The notes: generated from the sequence alone by a model not told the origin. A stretch of DNA of 64,000 bases from JAGVPT01 sp035505655 (GCA_035505655.1 DATJQP010000065.1:1-64000); one strand, 5' to 3'; shown: positions 33,403 through 42,746, counted from the first letter of the stretch. Numbers and translations: made by a program.

Positions 33403-34089
33403 TCACTTGCCTAAGCGAACGACCCAGTACCCGCCTTCGAGCATGTGTGCGATTTTCTCGGCGGAACTCCGTGCGGAGCGGTCGCTGTCATACCGGCCGA
33501 CGTAGACGCGGTATCGACGACCGTTCCCTTTTACGTCCGCTTTTTCAACGAACGCAGGGAACCCCGCTCTCGACATCACATCCGCTTCGATCTTCGCCTT
33601 CTGTTCGCTCGACCAGGAAGAGACCTGGACGCTGTATCTTCCGTTGGAGGAGGTCGAAATTTTCGGAAGCGTATTCGAAGCAATCAGCGGGCTCTGCTTT
33701 GAGGCGGATGCTCCCGCCATCGATGATGTCGAGCCCTTGAGGCCGGCCTTTCCTTCGCCTTTCTTTTCGGAACCGAAGGCGGGCTTCTCCTTGAACTCAA
33801 CCAATCCTTCATTCTCCGGAGTTGTCGCTGCGGCTTTCGACGTGTCTTCGGCGGCTGCCGGGGGAGGAGCAACGACAACCGCGGCCGCCTTTTTCTTCCC
33901 GATGATCCCCGCCTTATTCAAGGCAAAGTACCCTCCGCCAAGGAGAACGACCGCCACAAGGATGAAGACCACGGACGAGGGGAGTCCGGCAATCTTCTTG
34001 CCGCCACTTCCTTCTCCGCCTGGCCTCACATTCGGCCGCACACCTGCCATCGGTGCCGGAGTACCAGCCTTAAGATTCAGATTGGGCAT
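33403..34089 (-). CDS. SPOR-domain membrane protein
   Basis: 228 aa. A Gly/Pro-rich cytoplasmic N-terminus, one transmembrane helix (about 38-56, LPSSVVFILVAVVLLGGGYF), an Ala/Pro/Glu-rich linker and a C-terminal SPOR domain (about 150-228) with GRYSVQVSSWSSEQKAK, RRYRVYVGRYDS and AHMLEGGYWVVR. SPOR domains bind denuded peptidoglycan glycan strands. Location between an outer-membrane barrel gene and exbB suggests that the machine is tied to the cell wall. Confidence 0.88.
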   Translation of the reverse strand: MPNLNLKAGTPAPMAGVRPNVRPGGEGSGGKKIAGLPSSVVFILVAVVLLGGGYFALNKAGIIGKKKAAAVVVAPPPAAAEDTSKAAATTPENEGLVEFKEKPAFGSEKKGEGKAGLKGSTSSMAGASASKQSPLIASNTLPKISTSSNGRYSVQVSSWSSEQKAKIEADVMSRAGFPAFVEKADVKGNGRRYRVYVGRYDSDRSARSSAEKIAHMLEGGYWVVRLGK

Positions 34090-34136
34090 GTTCTACTTCC
34101 TCCTTCCTGAGAGATAAAAAGAGAGTGATTTCGTCA

Positions 34137-35819
34137 TCACCATCTGTACGTAAACGCAAGAGAGACATATGCCGGCTGCTCGAGGTACCCACCCCACAGG
34201 TAGTAATGCTGATCGAACAAATTCTCTACGTTCAGCTCCGCCTGAAGGTTATCGAGGAGCCGATAGTCACCGCGCAGGCCGACGTCGATGAAACCGGCGT
34301 TCGCCGACGAATGAGCGAAGTTCGTCCAGCGCTTCGAAACGTATCGCGCGTATCCTTCAACCGAGAGTGCGCTATCGATGCTGCGGCGGTAAATCCCCGA
34401 TATCCGGAACGAAGGAATATTCGGGACCGAATTCGCAGAATCGGCCTCTGTCGTGGAGTTCCAGGAGGCGAGAAGGACCGCTGTACCGCCGGGCGAAAGC
34501 CGATACGATCCCTCCAAATCAGCCTCCGTCACGTGCACGGTAGGAAGATACATAACATCCCAGACTTTTGCACTACCAATTTCCATAAAATACGGGTAAT
34601 TGCCGATCGATCGGTAGCTCAGAGAGCCTCTCCCCTGCGAATTTTCGTCAAGGTTGAAGTCGGAGCCAACCGTCAGCGCCACCGGCACCTCGCTCTGCCT
34701 TAATTCCTCCCTGTTGAGGATGTAGTTGTTGGCAGCGGCCAGACTGAAAAGGGTGTTCCGTCGCACCGTCGGATCGTACTTCAGGAAGACCGTCGCGTCG
34801 CCGGAGGCAAAGTATCGGAGATCGACCGTCGGAAAAAATCTTCCCGAGGATGGCCGAACGTTGCCGCTGTAGAGATATTGGGCAACCCCCACGGAAGCTT
34901 GGAGAAGTTGCGTCAGCGAACGCTCGCCGGATAGGCCGATCGTGAACCATTGCGGGGCATGGGTCGCGGTACCGGCCGGGAGATTCATGGAAACGGCGGA
35001 GGTTTGAAAATCCAGCCAGCCCCGAAGCGGTATCCCCCACTTCTGGCTCGACGCCTGTGCGGAAAATCCAAAGTCGTTCTGCGAGGCGTTCGTCGAATCG
35101 TCGAGTGAGCTCCCGTTCCAGTTTACTCCGGCGGAATATACTGCCGGCGCCTCAAAAAACGAAGAGGGAACCGACGAAGAAATTCCAGCGTGAATTCGGA
35201 GATCGTTGAGCGACCTCGCTTGCGAAGGATCCGTCGATCCGAAAGCGCGATAGCTCTTTCCCGAAAAACTGAGGCCGCCTTCGAGCCGGCTCCCCGACAG
35301 AAGCCCGGACGTCGCCGGGGGTCTGTAATCGCCGCTGAAACCGAGATCCGTCTTTTGCCGGTTGGTGTTTGAGATGTACCCCGCGCTCGACTCATATCCT
35401 GCATGGAACAAGACCCCTCCCTGATCATAATCCTTTCCGAACCATCCTTCAAGCGTGGGAGAAGTGTACATGCCCATCCCGGCAAGCACCCTGCCGTTCA
35501 TCTGACCCTCCGGCGTCGCGACGCTGGTCTCCGGCTTCTGCCCTACATCAACCTTGATATCCTTCCTTCCAGGAGAGAGCGCCCCGGGCGAATAGATCCG
35601 ATCCTCCTCCTCGATTGGTTTTGAGGTTGGTGGAAGGTCGATCGCTTCCTGACCTGTAATAAGGAATTCGGGTAGATCAATCTTGGGCAGAGGAGCTGCG
35701 CCTTCCTCGGGAACCGCTACGTTGCGTTCTCCCGGTTCCTTCTTCTCCTGCGCGGATACGGGGAGCGCGAGAAAAAGAATGAGCCAAACTACACTGTATA
35801 ATGTGTGGTTGGAATGCAT
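34137..35819 (-). CDS. Outer-membrane beta-barrel protein, TonB-receptor-like without plug
   Basis: 560 aa, signal peptide (LYSVVWLILFLALPVSAQ). After a short Pro/Glu-rich segment containing LPEFLITGQEAIDLPP, the rest is amphipathic beta strands ending in AELNVENLFDQHYYLWGGYLEQPAYVSLAFTYRW-like sequence; the aromatic last residue is typical for outer-membrane proteins, and NLFDxxYY is a common end of TonB-dependent receptors. No plug domain of about 110 residues is visible, so substrate uptake in the usual sense is doubtful. The start overlaps the stop of the preceding TPR gene by one base. Confidence 0.78.
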   Translation of the reverse strand: MHSNHTLYSVVWLILFLALPVSAQEKKEPGERNVAVPEEGAAPLPKIDLPEFLITGQEAIDLPPTSKPIEEEDRIYSPGALSPGRKDIKVDVGQKPETSVATPEGQMNGRVLAGMGMYTSPTLEGWFGKDYDQGGVLFHAGYESSAGYISNTNRQKTDLGFSGDYRPPATSGLLSGSRLEGGLSFSGKSYRAFGSTDPSQARSLNDLRIHAGISSSVPSSFFEAPAVYSAGVNWNGSSLDDSTNASQNDFGFSAQASSQKWGIPLRGWLDFQTSAVSMNLPAGTATHAPQWFTIGLSGERSLTQLLQASVGVAQYLYSGNVRPSSGRFFPTVDLRYFASGDATVFLKYDPTVRRNTLFSLAAANNYILNREELRQSEVPVALTVGSDFNLDENSQGRGSLSYRSIGNYPYFMEIGSAKVWDVMYLPTVHVTEADLEGSYRLSPGGTAVLLASWNSTTEADSANSVPNIPSFRISGIYRRSIDSALSVEGYARYVSKRWTNFAHSSANAGFIDVGLRGDYRLLDNLQAELNVENLFDQHYYLWGGYLEQPAYVSLAFTYRW

Positions 35820-38800
35820 CAGGGTTGATCGAGTCTACGGAGTCGTTGTTGTGCCTCGTTTGCCAGCTCGCCCCCCTGCTTCACAACAAAGTTGTACGCG
35901 TCTTTCGCCTTCTGAACCTGGTTTGTCTTTTCGTAGCATTCACCGAGACTAAAGTACGACTTTGCGATCCAGTCGCCCGCCGCCGGAAAGACATATTTGA
36001 TCCTCATATACGAGAGGATGGCCTCGGGATAGTGTTGCATCGCTTCCTGGGCGACACCGAGCCCGTACTGCGCCTCGGCACCAAGGTCATCGGTGCGGTT
36101 GGTTGCAACCGCTTTGAAGTACTCAAGGGCCTTGTCGAAATTGCCCGCCCCCTGGTTCATCCATGCGAGGGCAACCCTGCTCCTGTCCGCCGCCGCACTT
36201 TTCGGATACGACGCGATCGTCGCTTCGAATTTTTTCACCGCTGCATCGATCTGGTTCGTCGACTTGAGGACGACCCCCTGCTGGTAGGACGCCTCGGGGG
36301 CCTCGTCCGACCTCGGATAATCCCCGGCGATCTTCGCAAACGCCGCGAGTGCGTCGGCAGGCTTCCCTTGCTGGGCCAGGACCCCGCCTTCCTCAAAGAG
36401 GGCGGTACTGGCGAGCTTGTTGGATGGGTACCTCGTTACGACATTCTGGTACCCTTCAAGAGCTCCCAGCGAATTGCCGAGGGCCGCGTAACATTTGGCG
36501 GACCAGAACCACGCATCGGGAGCCTGCTTGCTCGCCGGATACAGTCGGAGGAACTCCTGGTAGGCAGCGATCGCTTTGTCGTAGGCGTGCTGCCCAAAAT
36601 AGATATCGGCCTTCTTGTAGGAAAGCTCGTCGGATGCTTTCGCCGACGGATTTTTCTTCACGTACTCGTCGATGGCCGCCACTGCCTCATCCGGCTTGTC
36701 GAGAAGGACGTAGCAATACTGGATTCCGTTCATCGCATCGCCCGCGTACGAGGAGCCCGGATACCGCGTGACAACGACCTGATATGCTTTGATCGCCTCG
36801 GCGTAGTTCTCGAGGTTGTAGTACGAGTCCCCGGTACTGTAGGCCGCCTTCGGAGCCAGTTCGCTGTTCGGGTATCGAACGATCAGTTTCTGGAAGGCCG
36901 CGATTGCGTCAGCGTACTTCTTCGTCTGGAAATAGATCCACCCGATTCCATACTGCGCATCATCGGCCAGGTCCGAATTCGGGAAATGTGCGATGAGGCT
37001 TTCGAAATCATCCAGCCCCTGCTTGAAATTGTCCGCCCTGTAATCCGATTGCGCGACCTGGTAGTAGGCATAGTCGATCCCCTGTCTCGCCGGGTATGCC
37101 TCGATGGTGTTGCGGTAGGCGTTCGCGGCCTTCGCAAATTGTTTCAACGAGTAGTACGCATCGCCAAGCCTCAGCCGGGCGTCGAAATCGAACTGCGAGC
37201 CCGGGTGCGCCGCCAGGAATTTCTCAAAGGTCGCCGCCCCCTCCCCGAACCTTCCAAGCTTGTAGTAACTCCAGGCGAGACCGTACTGCGCATCGGGAGC
37301 CTTTGGCTGACTGCTCCCCTCGTCGAGGTACTGCGCATAACATTTTGATGCCTCGGCGAACTTACCGTTTTGAAAGTACGATTCGGCCGCCCAGAAGAGC
37401 GATTCGGTCGACCTCGGGCTCTGTCCGTTTTGTCGATGGAAAGCTTCGAAGAGCCCGGCGGCAGAGGCATAATCTCCCGACTTATAGAGCGACCATGCTT
37501 CCTGGAATTTGGCCTCAGACTTGACGCTGTCGGAGGTCGGAGCACCTTCCACCGAGCCAAAAGCTTTCGTGGCACTCCCGTAATCCTTCTTCGCAAGGTA
37601 CGATTCGCCCAGCATTCGATAAGCCTCTCCCGCGACATCGGAAGAAGGAAACTTCGACGTTACTTCCCGAAACGATGCGATGGCCGCATCATATTCCTTT
37701 GAAGAATAATGGATCAGTCCCGACTCGAAGACCGCATTGTCGGCGTACTCTCCCGCCGGACGGGCTGCAATGACTTGCTGATATACCGCGAGGGCGTCGC
37801 TCGTCGCACCTCCAAGGCGCAAGGCCTGGGCCTTCCGGTAGAGCGAATTGTAGGCGACGTCATCCTGGCCGGAGGTCAGACTCCCGAATGATGCAGCGGC
37901 CTGGGAATACTCGCCGGTCTTCAGATAGGTCCATCCGATCGAATACGCCACAGTCCTCTCGAGGAGGTCTCCGGGGTATTTCTTCAGAAAACTCTGGTAC
38001 AACTGACGGGCGCGCAGATAGTCCTTAAGGCCATAGTAGTCCTCGGCAAGCAGGTAATCGATCTGCGACCCTTCACTCGTGTCCCCCGCAGTTCTGGCGG
38101 AGCCAATGAAGTCTATGCTCTTTTGGTATTCCCCCGTTTTGTTGTAGCATTCAGCGATCCGGATTTTTGCGGTTGGAACGAGGGGGCTCTCTTTGTGCCG
38201 ATCAAGAAGCTGTTGATATGAAGCGACCGCCCTGGAGTAGTCGTTTTGGCGCTCCGCGGTCCATCCTAATGAGTAGAGGGCATAATCAACGAGCCGGTTG
38301 GCCGGATACTTCTGCGCGCTCAGAGCATAGTAGGTCGAAGCGGAATCGAGACTACCGAGCTTGAAGAACGACTCGCCGATCCAGTAGGCGGCTTCACCCG
38401 CGATGTCTGTCCCGGCGTACGAGGCAAGGAGCTCCTTGTAGGCGGCGATCGCGTCGCCGTACTTCTGGAGCTTCACCTGAGCCTCCCCGACGCGGAAAAG
38501 GGCGTCGGACCTCAGCTTTTGGTGGGGGAATTCTCGGGCAAATGAGTTGAAATCGGAACTCGCCTCTGCGTAGTCACCGAGGTCGAACTGGCACTCGGCG
38601 TAAAGGAAGAGGGCGTCCGGGCGTTTGGCGCTGGAGGGATATTGATCAACGAACTTCTGAAATTGCTGTGCGGCGAGCTGGTAAAGCCTGTCGTGATAGA
38701 GCCCGTACGCGAAGGCGTAATCCTGCTCCTCTTTGATACCATCCGGGGGAGTCTGGGCACGGAGGGATCGGGGAACCACCCCTCCAAGTAGCAGAACAAT

Positions 38801-38857
38801 CAGAAACACACGAACAACCCTTCCAACCGCCGCAACCGGGTTTTCCGATTTGTTCAT
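35819..38857 (-). CDS. Large periplasmic TPR protein (YbgF/BamD-like repeats)
   Basis: 1012 aa with an N-terminal signal peptide (VFLIVLLLGGVVPRSLRAQ). The rest is a long series of about 25 TPR-like units of the type found in BamD and YbgF/CpoB, each with YxxG/AxxxYxxGxYxxAxxxFxxFxxxYPxS, e.g. QFQKFVDQYPSSAKRPDALF and AIAAYKELLASYAGTDIAGEAAYW. It is the first gene of the operon TPR - barrel - SPOR - exbB - small protein - exbD - tonB. The repeats suggest a scaffold in the periplasm; a binding partner cannot be named. Confidence 0.85.
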   Translation of the reverse strand: MNKSENPVAAVGRVVRVFLIVLLLGGVVPRSLRAQTPPDGIKEEQDYAFAYGLYHDRLYQLAAQQFQKFVDQYPSSAKRPDALFLYAECQFDLGDYAEASSDFNSFAREFPHQKLRSDALFRVGEAQVKLQKYGDAIAAYKELLASYAGTDIAGEAAYWIGESFFKLGSLDSASTYYALSAQKYPANRLVDYALYSLGWTAERQNDYSRAVASYQQLLDRHKESPLVPTAKIRIAECYNKTGEYQKSIDFIGSARTAGDTSEGSQIDYLLAEDYYGLKDYLRARQLYQSFLKKYPGDLLERTVAYSIGWTYLKTGEYSQAAASFGSLTSGQDDVAYNSLYRKAQALRLGGATSDALAVYQQVIAARPAGEYADNAVFESGLIHYSSKEYDAAIASFREVTSKFPSSDVAGEAYRMLGESYLAKKDYGSATKAFGSVEGAPTSDSVKSEAKFQEAWSLYKSGDYASAAGLFEAFHRQNGQSPRSTESLFWAAESYFQNGKFAEASKCYAQYLDEGSSQPKAPDAQYGLAWSYYKLGRFGEGAATFEKFLAAHPGSQFDFDARLRLGDAYYSLKQFAKAANAYRNTIEAYPARQGIDYAYYQVAQSDYRADNFKQGLDDFESLIAHFPNSDLADDAQYGIGWIYFQTKKYADAIAAFQKLIVRYPNSELAPKAAYSTGDSYYNLENYAEAIKAYQVVVTRYPGSSYAGDAMNGIQYCYVLLDKPDEAVAAIDEYVKKNPSAKASDELSYKKADIYFGQHAYDKAIAAYQEFLRLYPASKQAPDAWFWSAKCYAALGNSLGALEGYQNVVTRYPSNKLASTALFEEGGVLAQQGKPADALAAFAKIAGDYPRSDEAPEASYQQGVVLKSTNQIDAAVKKFEATIASYPKSAAADRSRVALAWMNQGAGNFDKALEYFKAVATNRTDDLGAEAQYGLGVAQEAMQHYPEAILSYMRIKYVFPAAGDWIAKSYFSLGECYEKTNQVQKAKDAYNFVVKQGGELANEAQQRLRRLDQP

Positions 38858-38892
38858 TTAAAGTAAAGGTTTTAATGGATATACTAACTCAA

Positions 38893-38923
38893 ACAATTTA
38901 ATATATCGGTCGGAGTGTGTCAA
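38893..38923 (-). promoter_or_regulatory. Promoter of the TPR/barrel/SPOR/Ton operon
   Basis: TTG (38923-38921), 20 bp, TAAATTGT (38900-38893) on the minus strand, about 35 bases before the ATG at 38857. The 250-base gap to carB also holds a purine-rich tract at about 38930-38975 and nothing else recognised. Confidence 0.5.
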
Positions 38924-39107
38924 GTTAAGAGCAGAGAGAAGACCAAAGAGACAAGAGAGAAAAGAGCGGAAAAACCGCCGACGTGGGCAAAAATAGATTT
39001 CTTTGGTGTATTGTCAGTGGGATGGACTTGGAGCTTGACCGGGGGGCCAAGGATGGAAGTGGAAGAGGTCGATGCAGACGCAGAACAGAGAGCGTCCAGC
39101 AAGAAAG

Positions 39108-40910
39108 TCAGGAAACCTGGTGGAATTCCTGGAGACTCTTTACCGAGAGTTTTCCGTGGCGGACTTCTTCAATAGCCCTCGCCGCGGTTGCGGCAGCGGA
39201 AAGGGTCGTAATGAATGCCACCTTGTGCTCGATCGAAGCCCAACCGATCGCGTATTCGTCCATCCTCGACTCTTCCCCAAGCGGCGTGTTGATGACGAGA
39301 TCGACCTCGCCGTTCTTGATGAAGTCGACGACATTCGGCCTCCCCTCCTGGACCTTGAATACCTGCCGGTTTTCGATCCCGCTCTTCGTGAAGAACTTCG
39401 ATGTTCCTTCCGTCGCCACAATCTTGAACCCCAGTCGGACAAACTCCCTGACGATGTTGAGGGCTTCCTCGGTTTTGTCGTTTTCGTTGAGGCTCACGAA
39501 GACCGTCCCTTTCGCCGGGAGAGTATTTCCGGCGCTGATCTGAGATTTTGTGAACGAAGCCCCGAAACTCGTCGAGATCCCCATCACCTCTCCGGTGGAG
39601 CGCATTTCAGGACCGAGAAACATCGTCACCTTCGGGAACTTCGAGAATGGAAAGACGGCTTCCTTCACGGAGATGTGTTTCACGGTTCTGAAATCAAAAC
39701 CGACGACGCCGAGGTCTCTCAGCTTCCGGCCCACCATGACCTTCGCAGCGATCTTGGCAAAGGGGACGCCTGTGGCCTTGCTGACAAACGGGACGGTCCT
39801 CGAGGCGCGCGGATTCACTTCCAGCACGTAGACAGTAGTCCCCTTCATCGCGTATTGTACGTTGATAAGACCCACGACGTTGAGCGCGAAAGCGAGCTTC
39901 TTCGTGATCTCGATGATCTCGTTCGTCTTTTCTTCGCTGAGCATGAAAGGAGGGATGACGCACGCGCTATCGCCGGAATGGATCCCCGCCTCCTCGATAT
40001 GCTGCATGACTCCGCCGATGACGACGTCCGTTCCGTCGCAGACCGCATCGACGTCGAACTCGAAGGCATCTTCGAGGAAATTATCGATGAGGATGGGGTG
40101 ATCCGGTGCGACGTCGACCGCTCTCTTCATGTACTCTTTGAGGGAGGAGCTGTTGTAGCATATCTCCATCGCCCGTCCGCCGAGAACGTACGAGGGACGG
40201 ACAAGGACGGGGTAACCGATCTCCTCGGCGACCTGCACCGCATCCTTCACCGACATCGCGGTTCCGTATTTTGGATGGACGATCGAGTGCTTCCGCAAGA
40301 GTGCCCCGAAACGCTGTCGATCCTCGGCAAGGTCAATTCCCTCCGTTGAGGTCCCAAGAATGCGGACACCGTGAGCCTCGAGTTCCTTCGCAATCTTCAG
40401 CGGGGTTTGTCCCCCGAAACTTACGATGATTCCCTCGGGCTTTTCATGCTCGCAGATGTTCAGCACGTCTTCAACCGTCAGCGGCTCGAAATAGAGTTTA
40501 TCGGTCGTATCATAATCGGTCGAGACTGTCTCCGGATTACAATTGATCATGATCGTCTCGTACCCCTCCTCGCGGAGGGCATAGACGCCATGGACACAGC
40601 AGTAGTCGAACTCGATCCCCTGCCCGATACGATTGGGTCCCCCGCCAAGGATGATCACCTTCTTTTTTGCGGATTGGACCGACTCGTTCTCCTGTTCGTA
40701 GGTGGAGTAATGATACGGGGTATGCGCCTCGAATTCAGCGGCACAGGTATCGACGGTTTTGAACACCGGCACAACGCCAAGTCTCTTCCTGAGCTCGCGC
40801 ACCGTTTGCTCATCGGTCTTCCACATCGTGGCGAGCTGACGGTCGGAGAACCCGTACTGCTTCGCCTTCAACAGCACTGCAGGAGTAATCTTTGTGAATT
40901 TGTCCTTCAT
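39108..40910 (-). CDS. carB2: Carbamoyl-phosphate synthase large subunit, C-terminal half (split CarB)
   Basis: 600 aa, the second half of CarB: C-terminal part of the oligomerisation domain (LLKAKQYGFSDRQLA, VDTCAAEFEAHTPYHYSTYE), the carbamate-kinase ATP-grasp domain (LGGGPNRIGQGIEFDYCCVH, VRPSYVLGGRAMEI, LEVNPRASRTVPFVSKATG) and the allosteric domain (VATEGTSKFF, INTPLGEESRMDEY). It makes carbamoyl phosphate from carbamate for pyrimidine and arginine synthesis. The break relative to the usual 1070-aa enzyme falls in the oligomerisation domain. A GGA seven bases before the ATG may serve as ribosome binding site. Confidence 0.92.
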   Translation of the reverse strand: MKDKFTKITPAVLLKAKQYGFSDRQLATMWKTDEQTVRELRKRLGVVPVFKTVDTCAAEFEAHTPYHYSTYEQENESVQSAKKKVIILGGGPNRIGQGIEFDYCCVHGVYALREEGYETIMINCNPETVSTDYDTTDKLYFEPLTVEDVLNICEHEKPEGIIVSFGGQTPLKIAKELEAHGVRILGTSTEGIDLAEDRQRFGALLRKHSIVHPKYGTAMSVKDAVQVAEEIGYPVLVRPSYVLGGRAMEICYNSSSLKEYMKRAVDVAPDHPILIDNFLEDAFEFDVDAVCDGTDVVIGGVMQHIEEAGIHSGDSACVIPPFMLSEEKTNEIIEITKKLAFALNVVGLINVQYAMKGTTVYVLEVNPRASRTVPFVSKATGVPFAKIAAKVMVGRKLRDLGVVGFDFRTVKHISVKEAVFPFSKFPKVTMFLGPEMRSTGEVMGISTSFGASFTKSQISAGNTLPAKGTVFVSLNENDKTEEALNIVREFVRLGFKIVATEGTSKFFTKSGIENRQVFKVQEGRPNVVDFIKNGEVDLVINTPLGEESRMDEYAIGWASIEHKVAFITTLSAAATAARAIEEVRHGKLSVKSLQEFHQVS

Positions 40911-41021
40911 TCCTTTTCCGTCATCTCTTTACGCTCCACCTCGTCCCCTTCGTTTCACTCTCTCCACTTCTTCCATCGTAGATCTTATTTCTTCCATCTC
41001 ATATCTTTTCTCTTCTCTCTC
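40911..41021 (-). other. 111-bp purine-rich spacer between the two carB genes
   Basis: The spacer is a multiple of three, so both halves are in the same frame, but it contains a TGA at its upstream edge (end of carB1) and a second in-frame TAA. The sense strand is almost pure purine (GAGAGAGAAGAGAAAAG and similar). The translated spacer would be low-complexity and resembles no part of CarB. Confidence 0.8.
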
Positions 41022-42497
41022 TCACTCTTCCACAAGGGCCTCCAACTCCCGCTCCGTCTCCAGAATCTGGCTGATGTTGAAGAGAAACCAGGGATCTATT
41101 TTCGTGAGGTTGTGAACCTCCTCGATAGACAGTCCGAGTTGGAAAGCATACCGCAGATAGAAGATATTGCTCGGCTTGGGTCGGCGGAGTTGGTCCTTCA
41201 CTCTCTTTTCCCACTCTGCCTTCGATTTCGCCGTCAACCTGCGGGGATTGAAGAGATCCTTGCCGTCGGCGCCGAGTCCTGCACGTCCTGTCTCGAGGGA
41301 ACGGAGCGCTTTCTGAAGCGCCTCTTTGAACGTCCTGCCGAACGCCATCGCTTCCCCCACCGACTTCATCTGAACTCCGAGCGTATCATCGACTCCTTTA
41401 AACTTCTCGAAATCCCATCGGGGAATCTTCACGACCGTGTAGTCAATGGTCGGCTCAAAGGAGGCAGGAGTCAGTTTCGTGATATCGTTTGGAATCTCGT
41501 CGAGCGTGTATCCGACCGCGAGCTTTGCGGCGATCTTCGCAATCGGGAAACCCGTCGCCTTCGAGGCGAGTGCCGAGCTGCGTGAGACGCGGGGGTTCAT
41601 CTCGATGATGTACATCCTTCCATCAGTGGGGTTGAGGGCGAATTGGACATTCGATCCCCCCGTGTCGACGCCGATGGCGCGCATGACGGTGATCGCCGCA
41701 TCGCGCATATGCTGGTATTCCTTGTCTGTAAGGGTCTGCGCCGGTGCGACGGTGATCGAATCGCCGGTGTGAACCCCCATCGGATCGAAATTCTCGATTG
41801 AGCAGATGATGACAACGTTGTCTTTTGTATCCCTCATCACCTCGAGCTCGTATTCCTTCCAGCCGATGACCGATTCCTCGACGAGCACCTCGTGGATCGG
41901 ACTGTTCGTAAGCCCGTGTTCAATGATCGAATGGAACTCTTCAAGGTTGTACGCGATCCCTCCGCCGGTGCCGCCGAGCGTGAACGATGGCCTTATGATG
42001 ATCGGGAACCCGATACGATCGACGATCTTCAGGGCTTCCTCGTAACTGTAGACGAACCCGCCCTGCGGCATTTCAAGTCCCGCCGCCTTCATCGTCTTCT
42101 GGAAGAGCTGTCTGTCCTCGGCTTTCTTGATCGCATCAAGTCTGGCACCGATCAGCTCGACATGATACTTCTCCAACATCCCCCGTTCGGCAAGCGCGAC
42201 GGCGGTGTTGAGGGCCGTCTGTCCCCCCATCGTCGGGAGGATCGCGTCGGGCTTTTCCTTCTGGATGATCATCTCGACGAATTCGGGGGTAATCGGCTCG
42301 ACGTAGGTTGCGTCGGCGAGGTCCGGGTCGGTCATGATCGTCGCCGGATTGCTGTTGATGAGGATGACGCGGTATCCTTCCTCGCGAAGGACCTTGCAGG
42401 CTTGAGTTCCGGAATAATCGAATTCGCAGGCCTGGCCGATGACGATCGGCCCGCTGCCTATGATGAGGATGGACTTAATGTCTGTGCGTTTGGGCAC
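41022..42497 (-). CDS. carB1: Carbamoyl-phosphate synthase large subunit, N-terminal half (split CarB)
   Basis: 491 aa from GTG at 42497, which gives the family-typical start PKRTDIKSILIIGSGPIVIG; a GTG at 42524 directly after a hairpin would add nine residues. The carboxyphosphate ATP-grasp domain is complete (GQACEFDYSGTQACK, INSNPATIMTDP, MPTMGGQTALN-like LPTMGGQTALN, RPSFTLGGTGGGIAYN, EMNPRVSRSSALASKATG). The protein ends in HNLTKIDPWFLFNISQILETE, exactly where full-length CarB continues into the rest of the oligomerisation domain. Domain content of both halves is intact. carA is not in the window. Confidence 0.92.
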   Translation of the reverse strand: MPKRTDIKSILIIGSGPIVIGQACEFDYSGTQACKVLREEGYRVILINSNPATIMTDPDLADATYVEPITPEFVEMIIQKEKPDAILPTMGGQTALNTAVALAERGMLEKYHVELIGARLDAIKKAEDRQLFQKTMKAAGLEMPQGGFVYSYEEALKIVDRIGFPIIIRPSFTLGGTGGGIAYNLEEFHSIIEHGLTNSPIHEVLVEESVIGWKEYELEVMRDTKDNVVIICSIENFDPMGVHTGDSITVAPAQTLTDKEYQHMRDAAITVMRAIGVDTGGSNVQFALNPTDGRMYIIEMNPRVSRSSALASKATGFPIAKIAAKLAVGYTLDEIPNDITKLTPASFEPTIDYTVVKIPRWDFEKFKGVDDTLGVQMKSVGEAMAFGRTFKEALQKALRSLETGRAGLGADGKDLFNPRRLTAKSKAEWEKRVKDQLRRPKPSNIFYLRYAFQLGLSIEEVHNLTKIDPWFLFNISQILETERELEALVEE

Positions 42498-42524
42498 GGA
42501 TGAGGCGAGACGATTCGGGTACAC

Positions 42525-42555
42525 AAAAACCTGGCAGGGGTCGGGCCGCCAGGTT
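42525..42555 (-). promoter_or_regulatory. Terminator-like hairpin in the carB leader
   Basis: On the minus strand AACCTGGC (42555-42548), 12-base loop, GCCAGGTT (42535-42528), continuing into T residues (42529-42525). The hairpin sits between the promoter at 42572 and the coding start, and its 3' arm contains the only ribosome-binding-like sequence (CAGG) before GTG 42524. It could work as an attenuator or hide the ribosome binding site. Confidence 0.5.
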
Positions 42556-42571
42556 CATTCGAGAATCCATG

Positions 42572-42602
42572 ACAGTATACGGATTTTCTTCGAACATTAC
42601 AA
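42572..42602 (-). promoter_or_regulatory. Promoter of carB
   Basis: TTG (42602-42600), 20 bp, TATACTGT (42579-42572) on the minus strand. The transcript would have a leader of about 70-75 bases including the hairpin. The rest of the gap up to cstA (42603-42746) shows nothing recognisable. Confidence 0.5.
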
Positions 42603-42746
42603 CGGTTTTCAGTTGCCGGGAGAAAATGTGTCCGGTTGGATGCAACCGCAGGTCACCCTTCGGGGGCTTCATCCAAGAACCGATGAATTCTTTCGGCTCC
42701 CCGTCAGAACACCACGAAGACCCTTCCTCCTCCATCGGCCGCTGTC

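Noticed and set aside
35801..37348. Plus-strand 515-codon frame opposite the large TPR gene
   Set aside because: Antisense shadow of repetitive TPR coding sequence; no motif or start signal.
40911..41021. Programmed frameshift or sequencing error splitting carB
   Set aside because: Both halves are in the same frame and are separated by an unrelated purine-rich spacer with two stops, so neither a frameshift nor a single base error can restore a continuous gene.
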